Shown here: positions 60,437-64,000 of the stretch, in pieces
Position numbering within the stretch: position 1 is the stretch's first letter
Layout of the letters: each line of letters begins with the position of its first letter
Program-made: the position numbers and the translations under genes
Assembly (NCBI RefSeq): GCF_029633865.1
Contig: NC_079212.1
Span: 101,606,433 to 101,670,432, forward strand
DNA: 64,000 bases
DNA from: Lampris incognitus
Lineage: Eukaryota > Chordata > Actinopteri > Lampriformes > Lampridae
Reading direction: 5' to 3'
The notes under the pieces: generated by a model
What the model saw: the letters and a program-made list of their open reading frames with translations, nothing else
What the model was told of the DNA's origin: nothing
Database searches by the model: none

Positions 60437-63414
60437 TTGGCTGCGGTGGTCTGGAGACTAGGCCTGATGGTTTTTATGACCTCAACATGCAGCTTTATGG
60501 TGTTTCCTTTGTCATACCCACTCTGGTCGTGCCCGGTCAGCATGATGATCTGATAGTCGGCACAAACGTCATTAAACATGTGGCCCATGTACTCAAGAGT
60601 GGTACTGAGTACTGGGACATCGCGTCCAGACAGGAACATCCGTCTAGTCCTGACGTTGAACAGTTCTTGTCCATGTTCACGAATGTAGAGCGCTGGAGGG
60701 GTGGTGCAGTTCCTGAGAAGATAGGTACTGTTAAGCTCACCCAGGCCGTGACACTCTTACCGAGGCACGAGCACTTAGTCTGGGGCAGACTTCCTGCTAA
60801 GGTGCCTATGTCAGCTGGAAGCACTGTTGTTGTGGAGCCGACAGACTCCAAGGCCATGCCACGCAGTGTCCTCGTAGGTCGACTTGTCACACCGCTTTGG
60901 GGTGATAGGTGGGTACCCATGACTGTTGTCAATCCATCTAACAAAGCCATCACACTGAAAAGGAACTGCAAGTTGGCTGATGTGTTTCCATGCTTGGCGA
61001 TTGAGGACTTTAATGTTTTCCAGGGACTGCAATCAGTTGCAGGGAGGCATGAGTCCAACGCCACAGATAGTGCCTGTCCCCCTGTCCAGCCGGCTAGGAG
61101 TTTGTCAGAGCTCGGACTCAGTGACATTGACCTCAGCTCCTGTCAGGTTAGTGAGGCATGCAAGTCCCAGCTCACTCAGCTGCTCACCGAGTACCATGAC
61201 ATCTTCTCCAGGGACTCTCTGGACTGTGGCGAGGTCACAGGATACACAAATCGCATCCATCTGGTGGATGAGCGCCCCTTTCACTTGCCCTACAGGAGGG
61301 TTCCCCCAGCCCACTATCAGAAGTTGAGACAGGTTCTCACTGATATGGAGGAGAAAGGGATTATCCGGAAGTCCTCGAGCGCATACGCTTCACCGCTGGT
61401 TATGGTATGGAAGAAGGATGGCGGGCTTCGGATCTGCACTGATTTCAGATGGCTGAATGCTCGGACCTTGAAAGACGCTCATCCCTTGCCACACCAGTCG
61501 GACTGTCTTGCCGCGCTGGGTGGTAACTGCCTCTTTAGTACGATGGACCTCACCTCTGGCTTCTTCAACATCCCAATGCATGAAGATGACAAGAAGTACA
61601 CTGCTTTCACGACTCCCCTTGGGTTGCATGAATACAATCGCATGCCACAGGGCCTTTGTAATAGCCCTGCAGCCTTCATGAGAATGATGATTGGGATCTT
61701 TGGGGATCTGAACTTCACGAAGCTTTTGTGCTATCTTGATGATCTTCTTGTCTTCGCACCGTCAGAGGTTGAGGCTCTGTCGAGGCTCCGCACTGTGTTT
61801 CAGAGGTTGAGGGAGAACAACTTGAAACTGGCTCCGAAGAAGTGTCATCTGCTGCAGAAGCGGGTGCGGTTTTTGGGCCACGTGGTTGATGGCGGAGGTG
61901 TGTCTGTCGATCCCTCCAAAGTAGAGGTCATCTCCAACATGACAGTGCAGGATCTCATGGAAGGTGATGGGTGCACGCCTTCTGTTCGTAGGATCAAATC
62001 TTTCCTTGGTATGGTATTTTACTACCAGCATTTCCTCCCGAACTGCTCCTCCATGGCTAAGCCTCTGTTCGCCCTTACAGCTGGACAAAAGAGGAGGGGG
62101 AGGTCAGCTAAGGATAAGAAGCCCCATGGCAGCTTCCGTAAGCTTACCTCCGCAGACTGGACGGTGGAATGTGGGGAAGCATTTGATCTGTTGAAGACGA
62201 TGTTACTGGAGTGTGTGGTGCTTGCCCATCCAGACTTTGAGGTGCCTTTCATTTTGTCGGTCGATGCGTCTTTGGACGGACTCGGCGCGGTGCTGTCTCA
62301 AGTGCCCCGAGGAGAGTCCAAGGCCAGACCTGTTGGTTTTGCAAGCAAGTCCCTCAGTGCCTCACAGCGGAAGTATCCAGCTCATAGACTGGAGTTCATG
62401 GCGCTGAAGTGGAGTGTTTGTGAAAAGTTCAGCCACTGGCTGAAGGGTCAAAGCTTCACCGTTTGGACAGATAATAATCCGCTGACTTATCTCCTAACGA
62501 AGCAGAAGCTTGACGCGTGTGAGATCCGCTGGGTGTCTAAGTTGGCGTCTTACACCTTCGATCTCAAACACCTGCCAGGGAAGAAAAACGTGGTGGCGGA
62601 TGCATTGAGTCGCGACCCTTTTTCCAAGCCCGTCAGTCAGAGGCTACTTAGGGAGCCCTACCCGGCCCTTGTTCAGGAAGCCGACGGGGTTGAGGGGGAC
62701 TCTGTGCAGGATGTTTTCAGACTCAGTTGCCAGTCCCAAACACTGAGTAGTGCGCGATCTGGGTTTGCTTGTGATGCAGCTGAGGTCAGGGCTTTTTGTC
62801 AAGCCAAATGTGACTGGCCTGATGCATCAGTATTCACAGCACTCAGTTTGGTCCAGCACGTTCAGCATCTGTCGGGTGGTCAGGATACACTGCCAATGTT
62901 ATCCACCGAGGAGCTCAGGTTGAGTCAGGAGCAGGACCCCTGCATCTCCAAGGTGTTGCCCTTTGTCGCTGTTCGGAAGCGGCCATCGAGACGTGAGAGG
63001 CATGGTGCTGACCAGAAGGTCCTCAGGCTGTTGAAACAGTGGGAGAAGTTGGAAGTCAATGATGGTGTCTTGTACAGGGTGACAAAGGACCCAGTGTCCA
63101 AGCAGAGGAGGTCTCAGTATGTTTTACCTCTGAGTCTGAAAGACAAGGCACTGTCTGGCATCCACGATCACGCTGGTCATCAGGGCCAGGACCGTACTCT
63201 CTCTCTCTTGCAAGGCAGCGTTTTTATTGGCCTGACATGGAGAGGGATAACTGAGCATATGTCAGATGCTGTCGGAGATGTGTGTTTGGGAAGACCCCAG
63301 AGCCAGCTGCTTGCGCGCCCCTGGAGAGCATTAAAACCTCCGCACCGATGCAGCTTGTGTGTATGGATTTCTGGTCCGCTGAGGACAGTAAGCAGCGGTC
63401 GGTCGATGTCCTAG
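60433..63414 (+). CDS. Gypsy-C reverse transcriptase-RNase H
   Basis: 993-codon frame. It has the protease tail (LIVGTNVIKHV), then RT with PYRRVPPAHYQKLRQVLTDM, YASPLVMVWKKDGGLRICTD, FSTMDLTSGFFNIPMHEDDK and the YLDD catalytic box at about residue 433. RNase H follows, with SVDASLDGLGAVLSQ at about 610 and TDNNPLTYLL at about 678, then VVADALSRDP. The integrase zinc region starts at about 910 (HDHAGHQGQ). The frame then shifts in a (CT)n run near 63195-63213, so the last 65 or so residues are out of frame. The ATG at 60433 is only the first in the frame; the protein is expected to be made as a Gag-Pol fusion. Confidence 0.92.
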   Translation: MIGCGGLETRPDGFYDLNMQLYGVSFVIPTLVVPGQHDDLIVGTNVIKHVAHVLKSGTEYWDIASRQEHPSSPDVEQFLSMFTNVERWRGGAVPEKIGTVKLTQAVTLLPRHEHLVWGRLPAKVPMSAGSTVVVEPTDSKAMPRSVLVGRLVTPLWGDRWVPMTVVNPSNKAITLKRNCKLADVFPCLAIEDFNVFQGLQSVAGRHESNATDSACPPVQPARSLSELGLSDIDLSSCQVSEACKSQLTQLLTEYHDIFSRDSLDCGEVTGYTNRIHLVDERPFHLPYRRVPPAHYQKLRQVLTDMEEKGIIRKSSSAYASPLVMVWKKDGGLRICTDFRWLNARTLKDAHPLPHQSDCLAALGGNCLFSTMDLTSGFFNIPMHEDDKKYTAFTTPLGLHEYNRMPQGLCNSPAAFMRMMIGIFGDLNFTKLLCYLDDLLVFAPSEVEALSRLRTVFQRLRENNLKLAPKKCHLLQKRVRFLGHVVDGGGVSVDPSKVEVISNMTVQDLMEGDGCTPSVRRIKSFLGMVFYYQHFLPNCSSMAKPLFALTAGQKRRGRSAKDKKPHGSFRKLTSADWTVECGEAFDLLKTMLLECVVLAHPDFEVPFILSVDASLDGLGAVLSQVPRGESKARPVGFASKSLSASQRKYPAHRLEFMALKWSVCEKFSHWLKGQSFTVWTDNNPLTYLLTKQKLDACEIRWVSKLASYTFDLKHLPGKKNVVADALSRDPFSKPVSQRLLREPYPALVQEADGVEGDSVQDVFRLSCQSQTLSSARSGFACDAAEVRAFCQAKCDWPDASVFTALSLVQHVQHLSGGQDTLPMLSTEELRLSQEQDPCISKVLPFVAVRKRPSRRERHGADQKVLRLLKQWEKLEVNDGVLYRVTKDPVSKQRRSQYVLPLSLKDKALSGIHDHAGHQGQDRTLSLLQGSVFIGLTWRGITEHMSDAVGDVCLGRPQSQLLARPWRALKPPHRCSLCVWISGPLRTVSSGRSMS

Positions 63415-64000
63415 TGGTTACAGACCACTTCACTAAGCTTGCTCACGCGTTCCCCTGCGCCAATCAGACAGCGAAGCAGGTCGCCAAGAAACTCTGGGAT
63501 CATGTATTCTGTGTTTACGGGTTTCCGGAGAGAATACATTCTGACCAGGGCACAAACTTTGAGAGCAACCTGATTGCAGAGCTTCTCAGGTTGGCGGGTG
63601 TAGCGAAGTCCCACACAACGGCCTACCATCCTATGGGTAATGGCGGGACAGAGCGGTTTAATCGCACGATGGGGAATATGCTCCGTTCCCTTCCGCTTCA
63701 GCAGAAGCAACAGTGGCCTCAGCAGATCCATTCTCTCACGCTCGCGTACAATGCCACTGTTCACGAGACCACGGGTTACGCGCCTTTCTTCCTGATGTAT
63801 GGGCGTGTCCCAAGACTGCCGGTGGATGTTATGTTCAGGCAGGTTTTGCATGACCCTCACGTTGTTGATTATGACTCTTATGCTCAGTCTCTGCTTTCCT
63901 GTCTAAGGAGTGCAATGGAGATCGCTCAGAAGCACTCCACGGCTGAGCAGCAGCATCAGGCGCGACAGTACAACAGACATGCCAAGGGCACTGTCCTGTC
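63213..64000 (+). pseudogene. Gypsy-C integrase, open to the window edge
   Basis: After the frame change the sequence reads RQRFYWPDMERD, then a TGA at 63252-63254. The rest of the zinc domain (CRRCVFGK) follows, then the catalytic core: Asp in CMDFWS, Asp in HSDQGTNFES and Glu in GGTERFNRT, with 35 residues between the second Asp and the Glu. From 63255 the frame is open to 64000. The single TGA and the upstream indel are the only lesions I see. Confidence 0.88.

Larger units (their letters stand above)
57386..64000 (+). mobile_element. Gypsy-C: large Ty3/Gypsy element, right end outside window
   Basis: 5' LTR (about 57386-58167), primer-binding site, a 420-bp leader, gag, protease, RT-RNase H and integrase in order on the plus strand. 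It continues beyond 64000. Gag and pro-pol lie in different frames, joined by a predicted frameshift signal. Visible lesions are an indel near 60390, an indel near 63205 and a TGA at 63252-63254. Confidence 0.92.

Noticed and set aside
60537..61127. 196-codon minus-strand frame
   Set aside because: Shadow of the Gypsy-C pol frame; it has no independent motif.

Overview
The window looks like a gene-poor, transposon-dense block of a ray-finned fish (teleost) nuclear genome. The evidence is the mix of elements: Tc1 transposons bounded by TA, Charlie-like hAT elements, a piggyBac, Penelope-like, BEL/Pao and Ty3/Gypsy elements, Jockey/L2-like LINEs, several tRNA-headed SINE families and many (CA)n, (CT)n and (GATA)n microsatellites. 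I recognise no intact host protein gene. The species cannot be named from the sequence.

Layout. 1-10.2 kb: mostly featureless DNA with long microsatellites and one old SINE. 10.3-13.9 kb: a 5'-truncated L2-like LINE, two tRNA-like SINE heads and an 834-bp hAT-like element. 14.0-19.8 kb: a minus-strand LINE cut in two by a nearly intact Ty3/Gypsy element (Gypsy-A, 4433 bp), with 210-bp LTRs differing at one base and a perfect GAGTT target duplication. 20-26 kb: SINEs, two Penelope-like fragments in opposite orientation and a BEL/Pao gag-protease relic. 26.7-28.3 kb: Tc1 copy 1. 28.3-34.6 kb: SINEs, an unclassified repeat and unassigned DNA. 34.6-37.1 kb: a LINE (LINE-N copy 1) carrying a 207-bp solo-LTR-like insert. 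38.4-40.3 kb: a broken piggyBac transposase that keeps a GT-AG intron. 41.5-44.3 kb: a 2.9-kb hAT element. 45.0-57.2 kb: Gypsy-B, an old Gypsy split by a second LINE-N copy that is itself riddled with a Tc1-like element, SINEs and two other LINE fragments. Gypsy-B also carries Tc1 copy 2, which holds a 565-bp hAT. 57.4 kb to the end: Gypsy-C, a large Gypsy with LTR, primer site, gag, protease, RT-RNase H and integrase, running off the right edge.

How the parts relate. The window reads as nested insertions. LINE-N is inside Gypsy-B, and smaller elements are inside LINE-N. Gypsy-A is inside a LINE. A hAT is inside Tc1, which is inside Gypsy-B. Gypsy-A is the youngest clearly dated insertion, judged by its LTRs. 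The strongest unannotated signal is in Gypsy-C. A GTTAAAC heptamer lies in the gag frame just before the gag stop. Six bases later comes a predicted H-type pseudoknot of 9-bp and 7-bp stems. This is the classic architecture of programmed -1 ribosomal frameshifting into pol.
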